A DNA stretch of 64,000 bases from CAZQQU01 sp964595625 (GTDB lineage Bacteria > Bacteroidota > Bacteroidia > Flavobacteriales > Flavobacteriaceae). Shown piece by piece: positions 41,352 through 51,919 of this stretch. Numbering within the stretch: the first letter of the stretch is position 1; each line of letters starts with the position of its first letter. The DNA lies in contig CAZQQU010000002.1 of assembly GCA_964595625.1 (NCBI GenBank), positions 248,001-312,000 of the forward strand, read 5' to 3'. A program made the translations under genes and the position numbers. Under the pieces are notes generated by a model. The model made no database searches and was not told the DNA's origin. It worked only from the letters and a program-made list of their open reading frames with translations.

Positions 41352-43655
41352 ATGAAGAGAAATACCAAACGAAGAGAGGCACTTCTTTACCACGCTAAAC
41401 CCCGTCCGGGAAAAATACAAGTGGTTCCAACCAAAAAATATGCGACCCAAAGAGATTTGTCGTTGGCTTATTCACCCGGTGTGGCTGAACCTTGTCTAGA
41501 AATTGCCAAAGACAAAAACAAGGTTTATACCTATACTACCAAAGGCAATCTGGTAGCTGTCATAACCAATGGAACGGCTGTATTGGGTTTGGGAAATATT
41601 GGTCCGGAAGCCTCCAAGCCGGTGATGGAAGGAAAAGGTGTACTTTTTAAAATTTTCGCCGATATCGATGTGTTTGATATCGAAATTGATGCCGATAATG
41701 TGGATGATTTTGTGGATACAGTCAAACGAATTGCCCCCACTTTTGGAGGAATTAATCTGGAAGACATCAAAGCACCCGAAGCTTTTAAAATAGAAGAGCG
41801 CCTGAGAAACGAATTAGACATACCGGTAATGCACGACGACCAACATGGAACGGCTATTATTTCGGCGGCTGCATTAATCAATGCGTTGGAATTAGCTGAT
41901 AAGAAAATAGACCAAGTTAAAATTGTGGTGAGTGGTGCCGGTGCAGCAGCCATTTCTTGCACCCGTCTATACAAATCCTTCGGTGCTAAATCTGAAAATA
42001 TTGTCATGTTAGACAGCAAGGGCGTCATACGAAAAGACCAACCCAATTTGTCGGATGAAAAAAAAGAATTTGCCACTTCAAGAAAAATTAACACACTAAA
42101 AGAGGCACTTGACAAAGCGGACGTCTTTATCGGTCTTTCCGTTCAAGATATCCTTACTCCGGCGATGCTTAAAAGTATGGCTCGGAATCCAATCGTTTTT
42201 GCCATGGCCAACCCCAATCCCGAAATTGATTATAACCTGGCTGTTAAAACCCGTACCGATATCATTATGGCTACCGGTCGTTCAGACCATCCCAATCAGG
42301 TAAACAACGTATTGGGTTTTCCCTACATTTTTAGAGGTGCTCTTGATGTGCGAGCGACTAAAATTAACGAAGAAATGAAAAAAGCAGCGGTATTAGCTTT
42401 AGCTGCTTTGGCCAAAGAGAGCGTTCCCGAGCAAGTCAATATTGCCTATGGTGAAACCAAATTAACTTTTGGAAGAGATTATATCATCCCCAAACCTTTT
42501 GATCCTCGATTAATCGCCAAAGTACCACCCGCTGTGGCTCAAGCAGCCATGGAAAGCGGAGTTGCAACGGCACCTATTACCGATTGGCAGGCCTATGAAG
42601 ACGAATTATTAGAACGGATGGGGTCGGATAATAAAATTATTCGGATGCTCATTAATCGAGCTAAAATTGATCCGAAACGAATTGTTTTTACTGAAGCTGA
42701 TCAATTGGATGTTTTAAAAGCAGCTCAAATAGTTTACGAAGAAAAAATGGGAATCCCTATATTATTAGGTCGCAAAGAAACCATTTTGGAATTAATGGAA
42801 GAAATCGACTTTACGGATACTATTGAAATCATTGATACCAAGTCTGATGAGGAAAATGAGCGACGTGATTTTTACGCCCAAAAGTACTGGGAGTCTCGTA
42901 AAAGGAGAGGAGTTACTTATTATTTAGCCCAAAAATTAATGCGTGAAAGAATCTACTTTGCAGCCATGATGGTTAACCAAGGAGATGCAGATGCATTAAT
43001 AACTGGTCATTCTAGAGCGTATCCCGCTTCTTTGATGCCCTTGTTAGAGGTGGTAGGTAAGTTAGAAGGGGTTGATAAAGTGGCAGCAACCAACCTTATG
43101 ATTACCCAAAAAGGACCTTTCTTCTTATCGGATACCGCTATTAATATCAATCCTACAGCGAATGAATTGGCCAAAATTGCCCAGATGACCGCCTATACTA
43201 TGAAAATGTTTGGAATGAATCCCGTCATGGCCATGATTTCCTATGCAAATTTTGGATCCTCGAAGCACGAGCAAGCCGGAAAAGTGAGAGATGCGGTGTC
43301 TATGCTACACCGATTGTCTCCTGAATTAATTGTGGATGGAGAAGTTCAAATGGATTTTGCCTTGGATATAGACATGCACAAAAAGAATTTCCCCTTTTCA
43401 AAACTAGCCGGTAAAAAAGTCAACGCCTTAATTTTTCCTTCTTTGGAAGCAGCCAATAGTAACTACAAATTACTAAAGGCAATTAACAACGCCGAATCCA
43501 TTGGTCCGATCTTATTAGGGATGAAAAAAGCGGTTCATATCCTCCAATTAGATGCGTCTGTCGAAGAGATTGTAAACATGGCAGCTATTGCTATTGTGGA
43601 TGCCCAACAAAAAGAAAAACGAGAAAAAAAACGAGGGGTAACTAAGTCAAATTAA
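41352..43655 (+). CDS. maeB: NADP-dependent malic enzyme with phosphotransacetylase-like domain
   Basis: 767 residues from ATG 41352. Residues ~1-430 are malic enzyme: SLAYSPGVAEPC, DDQHGTAIISAAALINAL, GAGAAAISC (nucleotide loop) and FAMANPNPEID. Residues ~440-767 are the phosphate-acetyltransferase-like domain, which has a regulatory role in MaeB-type enzymes (RIVFTEADQLDVLKAAQIV; PSLEAANSNYKLLKAI). It decarboxylates malate to pyruvate, yielding NADPH for biosynthesis. Between ruvB and ruvA. Confidence 0.93.
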   Translation: MKRNTKRREALLYHAKPRPGKIQVVPTKKYATQRDLSLAYSPGVAEPCLEIAKDKNKVYTYTTKGNLVAVITNGTAVLGLGNIGPEASKPVMEGKGVLFKIFADIDVFDIEIDADNVDDFVDTVKRIAPTFGGINLEDIKAPEAFKIEERLRNELDIPVMHDDQHGTAIISAAALINALELADKKIDQVKIVVSGAGAAAISCTRLYKSFGAKSENIVMLDSKGVIRKDQPNLSDEKKEFATSRKINTLKEALDKADVFIGLSVQDILTPAMLKSMARNPIVFAMANPNPEIDYNLAVKTRTDIIMATGRSDHPNQVNNVLGFPYIFRGALDVRATKINEEMKKAAVLALAALAKESVPEQVNIAYGETKLTFGRDYIIPKPFDPRLIAKVPPAVAQAAMESGVATAPITDWQAYEDELLERMGSDNKIIRMLINRAKIDPKRIVFTEADQLDVLKAAQIVYEEKMGIPILLGRKETILELMEEIDFTDTIEIIDTKSDEENERRDFYAQKYWESRKRRGVTYYLAQKLMRERIYFAAMMVNQGDADALITGHSRAYPASLMPLLEVVGKLEGVDKVAATNLMITQKGPFFLSDTAININPTANELAKIAQMTAYTMKMFGMNPVMAMISYANFGSSKHEQAGKVRDAVSMLHRLSPELIVDGEVQMDFALDIDMHKKNFPFSKLAGKKVNALIFPSLEAANSNYKLLKAINNAESIGPILLGMKKAVHILQLDASVEEIVNMAAIAIVDAQQKEKREKKRGVTKSN

Positions 43656-43689
43656 CCCAATTGGGTAGCAGATTTGAAAAATATTATAG

Positions 43690-43697
43690 TATATTTG
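43690..43697 (+). promoter_or_regulatory. TAnnTTTG box upstream of ruvA
   Basis: TATATTTG, 21 bases before the ATG at 43719. No -33 at the ideal spacing. Confidence 0.45.
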
Positions 43698-43718
43698 CCC
43701 GTTTAACCGAGTAAAAAT

Positions 43719-44300
43719 ATGATCACTCATATTCAAGGAAGGTTAGTTGAGAAAAATCCTACAAGTGTTGTAATTGACTGTCATGGTATAGGGTATGAAA
43801 TTAACATATCACTACACACTTTTTCATTAATTCCTAATGAAGAAAATATAAAGTTATATACACACTTAATTATTAGAGATGATGCCCATATTTTATATGG
43901 ATTTGCACAACTCATAGAACGAGAGATGTTCCGTTTGTTGCTAAGTGTAAATGGGGTAGGAGCTAGTACCGCAAGGACCATGTTGTCTTCTCTTTCACCC
44001 GAAGAGATTAGAGATGCTATTGGTCAGGGAGATGTGGCTTTAATCCAGTCTGTTAAAGGTATTGGTAGTAAAACCGCTCAACGGGTGATTGTTGACTTGA
44101 AAGATAAGGTGATTTCACTCTTTGATATGAAAGATATTCTGCGTCCGGTAAGCAATACAAATATGGATGAAGCGTTATCTGCATTGGAAACCTTAGGTTT
44201 CCCCAGAAAAAAAGTTGAAAAAGTTTGTGAAAAAATAGGCAGGGAAAACCCTGATGTTTCTGTGGAAACAATCATTAAATTAGCTTTAAAAAATTTATAG
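43719..44300 (+). CDS. ruvA: Holliday junction RuvA subunit
   Basis: 193 residues. N-terminal OB fold (MITHIQGRLVEKNPTSVVIDCHGIGYEINIS), the two helix-hairpin-helices (LLLSVNGVGASTARTMLSSL; LIQSVKGIGSKTAQRVIVDLKDK) and the C-terminal RuvB-binding three-helix domain (DEALSALETLGFPRKKVEKV). sprA begins 3 bases later, so the two genes are coupled. Confidence 0.96.
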   Translation: MITHIQGRLVEKNPTSVVIDCHGIGYEINISLHTFSLIPNEENIKLYTHLIIRDDAHILYGFAQLIEREMFRLLLSVNGVGASTARTMLSSLSPEEIRDAIGQGDVALIQSVKGIGSKTAQRVIVDLKDKVISLFDMKDILRPVSNTNMDEALSALETLGFPRKKVEKVCEKIGRENPDVSVETIIKLALKNL

Positions 44301-44303
44301 ACG

Positions 44304-47300
44304 TTGGGTACAAAAAAATACTTTTTTAGAAGAGAGTTGTGGGTTAAATGGTTTGTTTTTGCTTTGCTGTTTTGTGGGCACCCAATTTTTGCACAGCAAG
44401 GAAATCCCTTTGAAGAAGTCGAAGAAACTCAAGATTCCATCAAAACAGGCCATACCATGGGATCTATGGAACTTCCTAACCCACGAAGCATCCAAGAACT
44501 TTATACCTATGACCCCGAATCGGGGATGTATATCTATAACCTGCAATTAGGCGGCTACTCCATTTCTTATCCTTTAGTTTTAACTCCCGATGAATATTAT
44601 GATTTGATTCTCAAAGAAGGGATGAAAAATTATTTTAAAGAAAAAATTGATGCTGTTGACGGACGTAAGCAGGGTAGTGAAGAGGCTCAGAAGAATCTTT
44701 TACCTAGTTTTTATGTAAATTCGGGACTTTTTGAAACCATTTTTGGTGGAAATGTAATTGAAATTATCCCCCAAGGATCTGTGGAAATGGATTTAGGGGT
44801 GTTGTTTTCAAAACAAGACAATCCCTATTTTTCACCCAGAAACAGAAGTAATCTCACCTTTGATTTTAATCAAAGAATTAGTTTGAGTTTGTTGGGTAAA
44901 GTGGGGGAACGCCTTCAAGTAACTGCTAACTACGACAATCAGTCTACTTTTAATTTTCAAAACCAAATTAAGTTAGAATATACACCCACGGAAGACGATA
45001 TAATCCAAAAAATCGAAGTAGGTAATGTTAGCATGCCTTTAAATAGTTCACTCATTTCGGGTGCACAAAGTCTTTTTGGTGTAAAAACGGAGTTACAATT
45101 TGGGAAAACACGTATTACCGGGGTCTTTTCTGAGCAAAAGTCCGAAACCAAAAATATAGTAGCTCAGGGTGGAAACGCCATCAGTGAGTTTGACGTTTTT
45201 GCTTTGGATTATGATGAAGACCGGCACTTTTTCTTAGCGCATTATTTTAGAGATAATTACGATCGCGCTTTGTCACAGTATCCTTTTATCAATTCAAACG
45301 TGCAAGTAACACGTGTGGAAGTTTGGGTGACCAACAAAAACATGCAAACCCAAGATGTTCGAAATATTGTTGCTATTCAAGATATCGGTGAGGCAAACCC
45401 CAATAATATTGGATTGGATTTTCCTCCGGGTGGATTCATCAATCGTCCGCCCAATTCCTATCCCGATAACGCCAACAACGATTTTAACCCCTTTGGAATT
45501 GAAGGAGGTCCATCGAGTGTATTGAATCCAAATATCCGGACTATTTCAACCGTTCAATTAGGGTTTAGCGGCGTTCAAGTACGCGAAGGAAAAGATTATG
45601 TGGTACTTGAAAATGCGCGACGCTTGAACATGAATGAATATACCTTACATCCGCAATTGGGGTATATTTCTTTAAATCAACGACTGAATAATGATGAAGT
45701 GTTGGCGGTTGCTTTCCAGTTTACCGTAAACGGAAAAGTCTATCAGGTGGGGGAGTTCTCGTCCGATGGGGTTGAAAATAACACCGATTTTAATCCGGAA
45801 GATAATACCGGAGGAGAAACCCAAAACCTAGTGGTAAAACTCTTGAAAAGTAATATTACATCAGTCACCGAACCGGTTTGGGATTTGATGATGAAAAATA
45901 TATATAGTTTAGGAGCTTTTCAGCTGGATCCAGAGAATTTTAGATTAAATATTTTATATACCGATCCTTCTCCTCTCAATTATATTTCTGCGGCACCGGG
46001 AAGCCCTGAACATCCCGAAGCTCCGCTTCCGGAAGGTGTAGAACAGACCCCATTAATCAACGTTTTTCATCTGGACCGCTTAAATAGCATGAACGATCCT
46101 CAACAAGGTGGTGATGGCTTTTTCGACTTTGTTCCGGGGATTACGGTAGATGTACAAAACGGGCGCATTATTTTTACAACTGTAGAACCCTTTGGAGAAT
46201 ACCTTTTTAATAAACTGAGAGATCCCGGGAGAAATGAAAACTACGACTTAAATACTACCTATAATGCGAATCAAAATAAGTATGTATATCGGTCGATGTA
46301 TCGAAATTCTAAAGTAGTAGCTCAGCAACAAGAAAGCCATAAAAATAAATTCCAACTTAAAGGTTCTTATCAATCCAGTGGTGGAGATGGTATTGCATTA
46401 GGCGCATTTAACTTACCACCCGGCTCGGTGACAGTGACCGCTGGAGGTAGGGTATTGGTAGAAGGGGTAGATTATACGGTGAACTATCAATTAGGTAGAG
46501 TTCAAATTTTAGATCCTGCCTTACTCAATTCCAATACACCCATTCAAATTACTACCGAAAATACCACCATGTTTGGTCAAATGACCAAGCGTTTTACCGG
46601 TTTACACATAGACCACCAGTTCAATGAAAACTTTTTGATTGGTGCTACCTATCTCAATTTGAGCGAAAGGCCTCTGACTCAAAAAACCAATTTGGGAACC
46701 GAACCTATTAATAACACCATTTTAGGTTTTAATGCCAATTATTCTACTCAAGTTCCTTTTTTTACTCGTTTGGTTAACAAACTACCAAATATAGATACCG
46801 ATGTGGAATCTAATTTTTCAGTTCGTGGAGAATTTGCGTATTTGATTCCTGGATCTCCAAAAGTGGCTGATTTAAATGGGAAAACCACAGTATATGTAGA
46901 TGATTTTGAATCTTCTCAAACCAATTTGGATTTACGCTCTGCTCAATCTTGGTTTTTGGCGAGTACTCCTATTGGTTTAGGAGGGGAACTAGAGAATAAT
47001 AATTTGGCCTATAATTATCGTAGAGCCAAACTTTCTTGGTACACCATCGATCCTATTTTTTACAGTTCTCAAAAGCCTTCAGAAATTTCAAATGATGAAC
47101 TGTCACACTACGCATCCCGTAGATTGTTTATTCGAGAAATATTTCCACATACAGACATTACGCAAGGACATTCTACCGCCTTGTATTCATTAGACCTAAC
47201 TTATTACCCCGACGAACGAGGTCCGTATAATTACAATCCCGAAACCGGGGGTACCAACAACCTGCCCAACCCCAGTTCCAATTGGGGAGGTATCGCCCGT

Positions 47301-50300
47301 GAAATCAATACTACTGATTTTGAAAAGTCCAATGTGGAATACGTACAGTTTTGGTTGTTAGACCCCTTTATCTATGAAGAAAACTTAAACCATACGGGGG
47401 GTAAATTAAGTATTAACTTAGGACATATTTCAGAAGATATTTTAAAAACTGGTAGAAAACAATACGAAAACGGTCTTCCAAAAGACGGTGGAACTGTTGG
47501 TACAACACCTACAGTTTATGGGAAAGTACCGACTAATCAATCGTTGATATACGCTTTTGATTCGGAAGGACAAGAAAGAGTTAACCAAGACTTAGGTTTA
47601 GATGGGGCTTCTGATTTTGAAGAAGCAAATTTGTTTCCTTTGTTTTCTGGTTTGGAAGACCCTGCAGGAGATAATTATTTGTATTTTTTACAAGCTACCG
47701 GAAGTATTGTGGATCGGTACCGCAATTATAACGGTACTCAAGGAAACTCACCTGTTGAAGTTACTGATACCAATCGCGGTTCGACAACCCTTCCGGATGT
47801 AGAGGACTACAACCGAGATAATACCATGAATACCGGAGATGCGTATTTTGAATACGATATTGAATTATTCCCGGGGATGAATATTGAAAACAGTAACTAT
47901 ATTACTGATGTAGTTGAAACTCAGGTGACATTGGCTAACAATGAAACCACTACTGTGCGATGGGTACAATTTAAAATTCCTATTAGCAAGCCTACTCGGG
48001 CAGTTAATGGGATAACCGATTTCCGTTCGATTCGTTTTATGAGAATGTATTTATCGGAATTTGAACAACCTATAACTCTACGCTTTGGAACTTTAGATTT
48101 GGTTCGTGGTGATTATCGTCGTTTCTCCCAAAGCTTACACCCGTCGGGAGTATTGCCGGAAAACAGCAATACCTTGTTTGAAGTGGAGGCTATTAGTATA
48201 GAAGAAAATTCCCAACGCGAACCCATTCGTTATGTGTTGCCTCCGGGTGTCGAACGCGAAGAGTTGATAAATAACAATTCCACACTGCGTCAAAACGAAC
48301 AATCGCTGGTATTGCGAGTGTGTGATTTAGAACCAGGAGACGGTCGTTCGGTGTTTAAAAATTACAACATCGATATGCGGCAGTATAAAAATCTCGAAAT
48401 GTTTATCCACGCCGAGTCCCTCATCAATCAAACCGCGCTGAATGACGGCGATATGGTGATGTTTATGCGCTTGGGTAATGACTTAACCGAAAACTATTAC
48501 CAAGTAGAGATTCCATTAAATACAACCAATTTTGGTGCCACCAGTGCTGAAGAAATTTGGCCCATTGAAAACCGCCTTAACTTACCTTTGAAATTACTTC
48601 AAGAAGTAAAAACCAAAATTTTAGGGAATCCGGATATGTACGATTTGACGCAAGTCAATTTCTTCGATGAATCGGAACTTGACGGTTATACAGCCGGACC
48701 CGAAAACGACATGCGCATAGGTATGAAAGGAAATCCGAGTTACGGCCATGTTCGTACCATTATGATTGGTATTAAAAATAACACGACCAATAATATTTGT
48801 GGTGAAATATGGGTCAACGAATTGCGTTTAACCGAACTCAATAATAAAGGTGGTTGGGCAGCAGTTGCATCTATGGATACCAATTTTGCGGACTTTGCAG
48901 CAGTAAGTGCTAGTGGTAGAATTAGTACGGTAGGATTTGGTTCGGTTGATCAGTCTCCTGCTGAAAGAAGTATGGAAGATATCAAACAATATGGAGTACT
49001 GACCAGTCTTAACTTAGGTCAATTGTTACCTCCTACTTGGGGAATTCAATTACCATTTAGTTACTCCATTGAAGAAGAATTTATTACACCTCAATACGAC
49101 CCAGAATACCAAGATATTGAACTGAAAGAACGCTTGAATAATATCGAAGATGCTGCCGAAAGAGACCGCGTCGAAGATCAATCGATTACCCATACAAAAC
49201 GACAAAGTGTTAACTTGATTGGGGTTAAAAAGAACCGTACCACCGATAAAACGCCCATGCCTTACGATATAGAAAACTTTACTTTCTCGTACTCTTATAA
49301 CCAAGAGGATCATAAGAGCTTTGAAATTGAAGAATCTATTCAACAAAATGTGAGAGCGGGTGCAACTTATGATTTTGCTTTTCCGCAAAAAACTTTTGAA
49401 CCTTTTAAAAATAACGACTCCATTTTTAGAAGTAAGTATTTACAATTATTAAAGGATTTTAATATCAATTACTTACCAGCAACCTTTTCGGCCGGGTCGA
49501 ATATTATAAGACAATACAACGAACAAAAATTCAGAGAAATCAACCTGATTCCTGGAAATATAGGTTTACCGAGACTTTATCAACGCAATTATATGTTTGA
49601 TTGGCAGTATGCTGTCAATTATAACTTGACGAAGTCTTTGCGGTTTAACTTTAATGCTTCCAACAATCGAATCATTAAAAATTTTATTGACCACAATGGG
49701 GTAGTGGACAACAATATTGGTATTTGGGATGGGTTTTTCGAAGTGGGCGATCCTTCTCAACATTACCAAACCCTTCAAGTCAATTACGACTTACCCTTCA
49801 ATAAAGTTCCTTTCTTGAGCTTTATTCGAGCTACCTACTCCTATACCGGAAATTATCAATGGCAGCGGGGTAGCGATATGTTCCGTCAGTTACAAGTACC
49901 TTTAGAAGATGGAACCATCGGGGTTTATGATTTGGGTAATACCATTCAAAATTCCAATGTACATCAGATTAATTCGGTATTAGATATGAATAACTTCTAC
50001 CGATATATCAAATTAACTAAAATCAGACCGGGAAGTAAATCGGGTGCTCAAGGAGGTTCTGTCAAAGGGGGCCAAGGAGGCGCTCAAGATAGAATGTCTG
50101 GAAGCGGAGCTACACAAGGTAATAATACGACCAACACCAACACTACCAATCCTACATTATCTACCGGAGATAAAGCGTACAATACTTTAGTAGGTCTATT
50201 AACTTCAGTGAAGAGAATTAATCTCAACTATCAAGAAAACAATGGTATTTATTTACCGGGTTATTTGCCATCTATAGGGTTTTTAGGAACTACAAAACCT

Positions 50301-51518
50301 ACAGCCGGATTTGTATTTGGTAGTCAACAAGAGGTGAGAGAAATGGCAGCACGAAAAGGTTGGCTTACTATTTATCCCGAATTTAATGAGCAATATACCG
50401 AAACAGAATCCTCTCAATTGGATTATCAAGTCAATATCGAACCTTTTGCGGATTTAAAAATTGATTTGGTAGGTAGTCGATCGTATTCGGAATCTTTTGC
50501 AGAAAATTATATCGTTACCGACGGTCAATATCGTTCGTTGACTCCGCGTACGTTTGGTAATTTTAATATTACTACCTCTCTTATTAAAACCGCTTTTAGC
50601 ACCAGTGACGAAACTTATTCCGAAGCTTTTGATCAGTTCCGAGAAAATCGAATGGTAGTTGCGGAGCGTCTGGCCCGAGATTATTACGGCACAGACGATT
50701 TCCCTAGAACAGAAGATGGCTATCCTGTAGGATTTGGTAAAAACAACCAAAGTGTTTTGTTACCCGCTTTCTTATCTGCCTACCAAGGAGGGGATGCTTC
50801 TAAGGTCTCAACCCGCTTCTTAAGGGATTTCCCGATTCCTAATTGGGATGTGCGTTATTCGGGGTTGATGAAATTAGATTGGTTTAGAAGAAACTTTAAA
50901 CGCTTCTCTTTACACCACGGTTACCGCTCCAGCTATACGGTCAATCAATTTGAAACCAACCTGGATTTTGATTCAACCAATCCCGAATCCACAGATCAAG
51001 GAGGTAACTTTAAAAACCGTCTGCTAATCGGAAATGTCAATTTAGTAGAACAGTTTAGTCCTCTGATCAAAGTAGATTTTGAAATGCAAAATTCGTTGAG
51101 TATCTTGGGCGAGGTTAGGAAAGACCGAGCTCTATCCTTAAGTTTTGCCAATAACTTACTCACCGAAATTCAAGGGATGGAATATATCATAGGATTAGGA
51201 TACCGGTTACAAGATTTGCGTTTAACTACCAATTTTGGAGGTAAAAGACAAGTGCTTCGCAGTGACTTAAACTTTAAGCTTGACCTTTCCTTACGAGACA
51301 ATAAAACTATTGTACGATATTTAGATTTAGAAAACAATCAGATTACGGCCGGTCAAACAATATACGGAATCCAGTTTTCTGCAGATTATGCGTTGACTAA
51401 AAACTTGACCGCTCTGTTTTATTACGATCATACCTTTTCAAAGTATGCGGTTTCAACAGCTTTTCCACAAACGACTATTCGAAGCGGAATTACTTTGAGA
51501 TATTTATTTGGAAACTAA
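44304..51518 (+). CDS. sprA: SprA, type IX secretion outer-membrane translocon
   Basis: 2404 residues, the size I recall for SprA of Flavobacterium. Start TTG 3 bases after ruvA; no ATG precedes the signal peptide (MGTKKYFFRRELWVKWFVFALLFCGHPIFAQQ). SprA/Sov-type blocks: GGNVIEIIPQGSVEMDLGVLFSKQDNP, LTVTANYDNQSTFNFQNQIKLEY-like repeats, YVDDFESSQTNLDLRSAQSWFLASTP, and a large C-terminal 36-strand barrel ending ITLRYLFGN. It exports T9SS cargo, including gliding adhesins. Low-complexity Gly/Asn/Thr insertion near 1910-1955 (GGSVKGGQGGAQDRMSG...). Confidence 0.95.
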   Translation: MGTKKYFFRRELWVKWFVFALLFCGHPIFAQQGNPFEEVEETQDSIKTGHTMGSMELPNPRSIQELYTYDPESGMYIYNLQLGGYSISYPLVLTPDEYYDLILKEGMKNYFKEKIDAVDGRKQGSEEAQKNLLPSFYVNSGLFETIFGGNVIEIIPQGSVEMDLGVLFSKQDNPYFSPRNRSNLTFDFNQRISLSLLGKVGERLQVTANYDNQSTFNFQNQIKLEYTPTEDDIIQKIEVGNVSMPLNSSLISGAQSLFGVKTELQFGKTRITGVFSEQKSETKNIVAQGGNAISEFDVFALDYDEDRHFFLAHYFRDNYDRALSQYPFINSNVQVTRVEVWVTNKNMQTQDVRNIVAIQDIGEANPNNIGLDFPPGGFINRPPNSYPDNANNDFNPFGIEGGPSSVLNPNIRTISTVQLGFSGVQVREGKDYVVLENARRLNMNEYTLHPQLGYISLNQRLNNDEVLAVAFQFTVNGKVYQVGEFSSDGVENNTDFNPEDNTGGETQNLVVKLLKSNITSVTEPVWDLMMKNIYSLGAFQLDPENFRLNILYTDPSPLNYISAAPGSPEHPEAPLPEGVEQTPLINVFHLDRLNSMNDPQQGGDGFFDFVPGITVDVQNGRIIFTTVEPFGEYLFNKLRDPGRNENYDLNTTYNANQNKYVYRSMYRNSKVVAQQQESHKNKFQLKGSYQSSGGDGIALGAFNLPPGSVTVTAGGRVLVEGVDYTVNYQLGRVQILDPALLNSNTPIQITTENTTMFGQMTKRFTGLHIDHQFNENFLIGATYLNLSERPLTQKTNLGTEPINNTILGFNANYSTQVPFFTRLVNKLPNIDTDVESNFSVRGEFAYLIPGSPKVADLNGKTTVYVDDFESSQTNLDLRSAQSWFLASTPIGLGGELENNNLAYNYRRAKLSWYTIDPIFYSSQKPSEISNDELSHYASRRLFIREIFPHTDITQGHSTALYSLDLTYYPDERGPYNYNPETGGTNNLPNPSSNWGGIAREINTTDFEKSNVEYVQFWLLDPFIYEENLNHTGGKLSINLGHISEDILKTGRKQYENGLPKDGGTVGTTPTVYGKVPTNQSLIYAFDSEGQERVNQDLGLDGASDFEEANLFPLFSGLEDPAGDNYLYFLQATGSIVDRYRNYNGTQGNSPVEVTDTNRGSTTLPDVEDYNRDNTMNTGDAYFEYDIELFPGMNIENSNYITDVVETQVTLANNETTTVRWVQFKIPISKPTRAVNGITDFRSIRFMRMYLSEFEQPITLRFGTLDLVRGDYRRFSQSLHPSGVLPENSNTLFEVEAISIEENSQREPIRYVLPPGVEREELINNNSTLRQNEQSLVLRVCDLEPGDGRSVFKNYNIDMRQYKNLEMFIHAESLINQTALNDGDMVMFMRLGNDLTENYYQVEIPLNTTNFGATSAEEIWPIENRLNLPLKLLQEVKTKILGNPDMYDLTQVNFFDESELDGYTAGPENDMRIGMKGNPSYGHVRTIMIGIKNNTTNNICGEIWVNELRLTELNNKGGWAAVASMDTNFADFAAVSASGRISTVGFGSVDQSPAERSMEDIKQYGVLTSLNLGQLLPPTWGIQLPFSYSIEEEFITPQYDPEYQDIELKERLNNIEDAAERDRVEDQSITHTKRQSVNLIGVKKNRTTDKTPMPYDIENFTFSYSYNQEDHKSFEIEESIQQNVRAGATYDFAFPQKTFEPFKNNDSIFRSKYLQLLKDFNINYLPATFSAGSNIIRQYNEQKFREINLIPGNIGLPRLYQRNYMFDWQYAVNYNLTKSLRFNFNASNNRIIKNFIDHNGVVDNNIGIWDGFFEVGDPSQHYQTLQVNYDLPFNKVPFLSFIRATYSYTGNYQWQRGSDMFRQLQVPLEDGTIGVYDLGNTIQNSNVHQINSVLDMNNFYRYIKLTKIRPGSKSGAQGGSVKGGQGGAQDRMSGSGATQGNNTTNTNTTNPTLSTGDKAYNTLVGLLTSVKRINLNYQENNGIYLPGYLPSIGFLGTTKPTAGFVFGSQQEVREMAARKGWLTIYPEFNEQYTETESSQLDYQVNIEPFADLKIDLVGSRSYSESFAENYIVTDGQYRSLTPRTFGNFNITTSLIKTAFSTSDETYSEAFDQFRENRMVVAERLARDYYGTDDFPRTEDGYPVGFGKNNQSVLLPAFLSAYQGGDASKVSTRFLRDFPIPNWDVRYSGLMKLDWFRRNFKRFSLHHGYRSSYTVNQFETNLDFDSTNPESTDQGGNFKNRLLIGNVNLVEQFSPLIKVDFEMQNSLSILGEVRKDRALSLSFANNLLTEIQGMEYIIGLGYRLQDLRLTTNFGGKRQVLRSDLNFKLDLSLRDNKTIVRYLDLENNQITAGQTIYGIQFSADYALTKNLTALFYYDHTFSKYAVSTAFPQTTIRSGITLRYLFGN

Positions 51519-51538
51519 AAAATTCAATTACATAAATT

Positions 51539-51919
51539 ATGAATATACCAGCAGATTTAAAGTATAGCAAAGACCACGAATGGGTAAAAATTGACAATGG
51601 TATTGCTATTATTGGAATTACTGATTTTGCCCAAAGAGAACTTGGAGACATCGTGTATGTGGAAATAGAAACCCTAGACGAAGAACTCAACTCGGAAGAT
51701 ATTTTTGGCACTGTAGAAGCCGTTAAAACAGTATCTGATCTTTTTCTACCCGTTTCGGGGAAAATCATTGAAGTCAATGAAGAATTGGAGAGCGCTCCTG
51801 AAAAAGTAAATACCGATCCTTATGGAGACGGATGGATGATTAAAGTGGAGTTGGCTAATCCTGCTGAATTAGAAAATCTTATGGATGCATCCGAATATAA
51901 AGCACTTATTAACGCCTAA
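51539..51919 (+). CDS. gcvH: glycine cleavage system H protein
   Basis: 126 residues. The lipoyl lysine is Lys63 in GTVEAVKTVSDLF; opens MNIPADLKYSKDHEWVK, ends with the conserved GDGWMIKVE block. It carries the aminomethyl group between the P, T and L proteins. 20 bases behind sprA, with a 35-base overlap into the VanZ-like gene. Confidence 0.97.
   Translation: MNIPADLKYSKDHEWVKIDNGIAIIGITDFAQRELGDIVYVEIETLDEELNSEDIFGTVEAVKTVSDLFLPVSGKIIEVNEELESAPEKVNTDPYGDGWMIKVELANPAELENLMDASEYKALINA

Noticed and set aside
41531..42115. 194-codon minus-strand frame inside malic enzyme
   Set aside because: Antisense shadow of a conserved enzyme; Ser-rich, no family resemblance.
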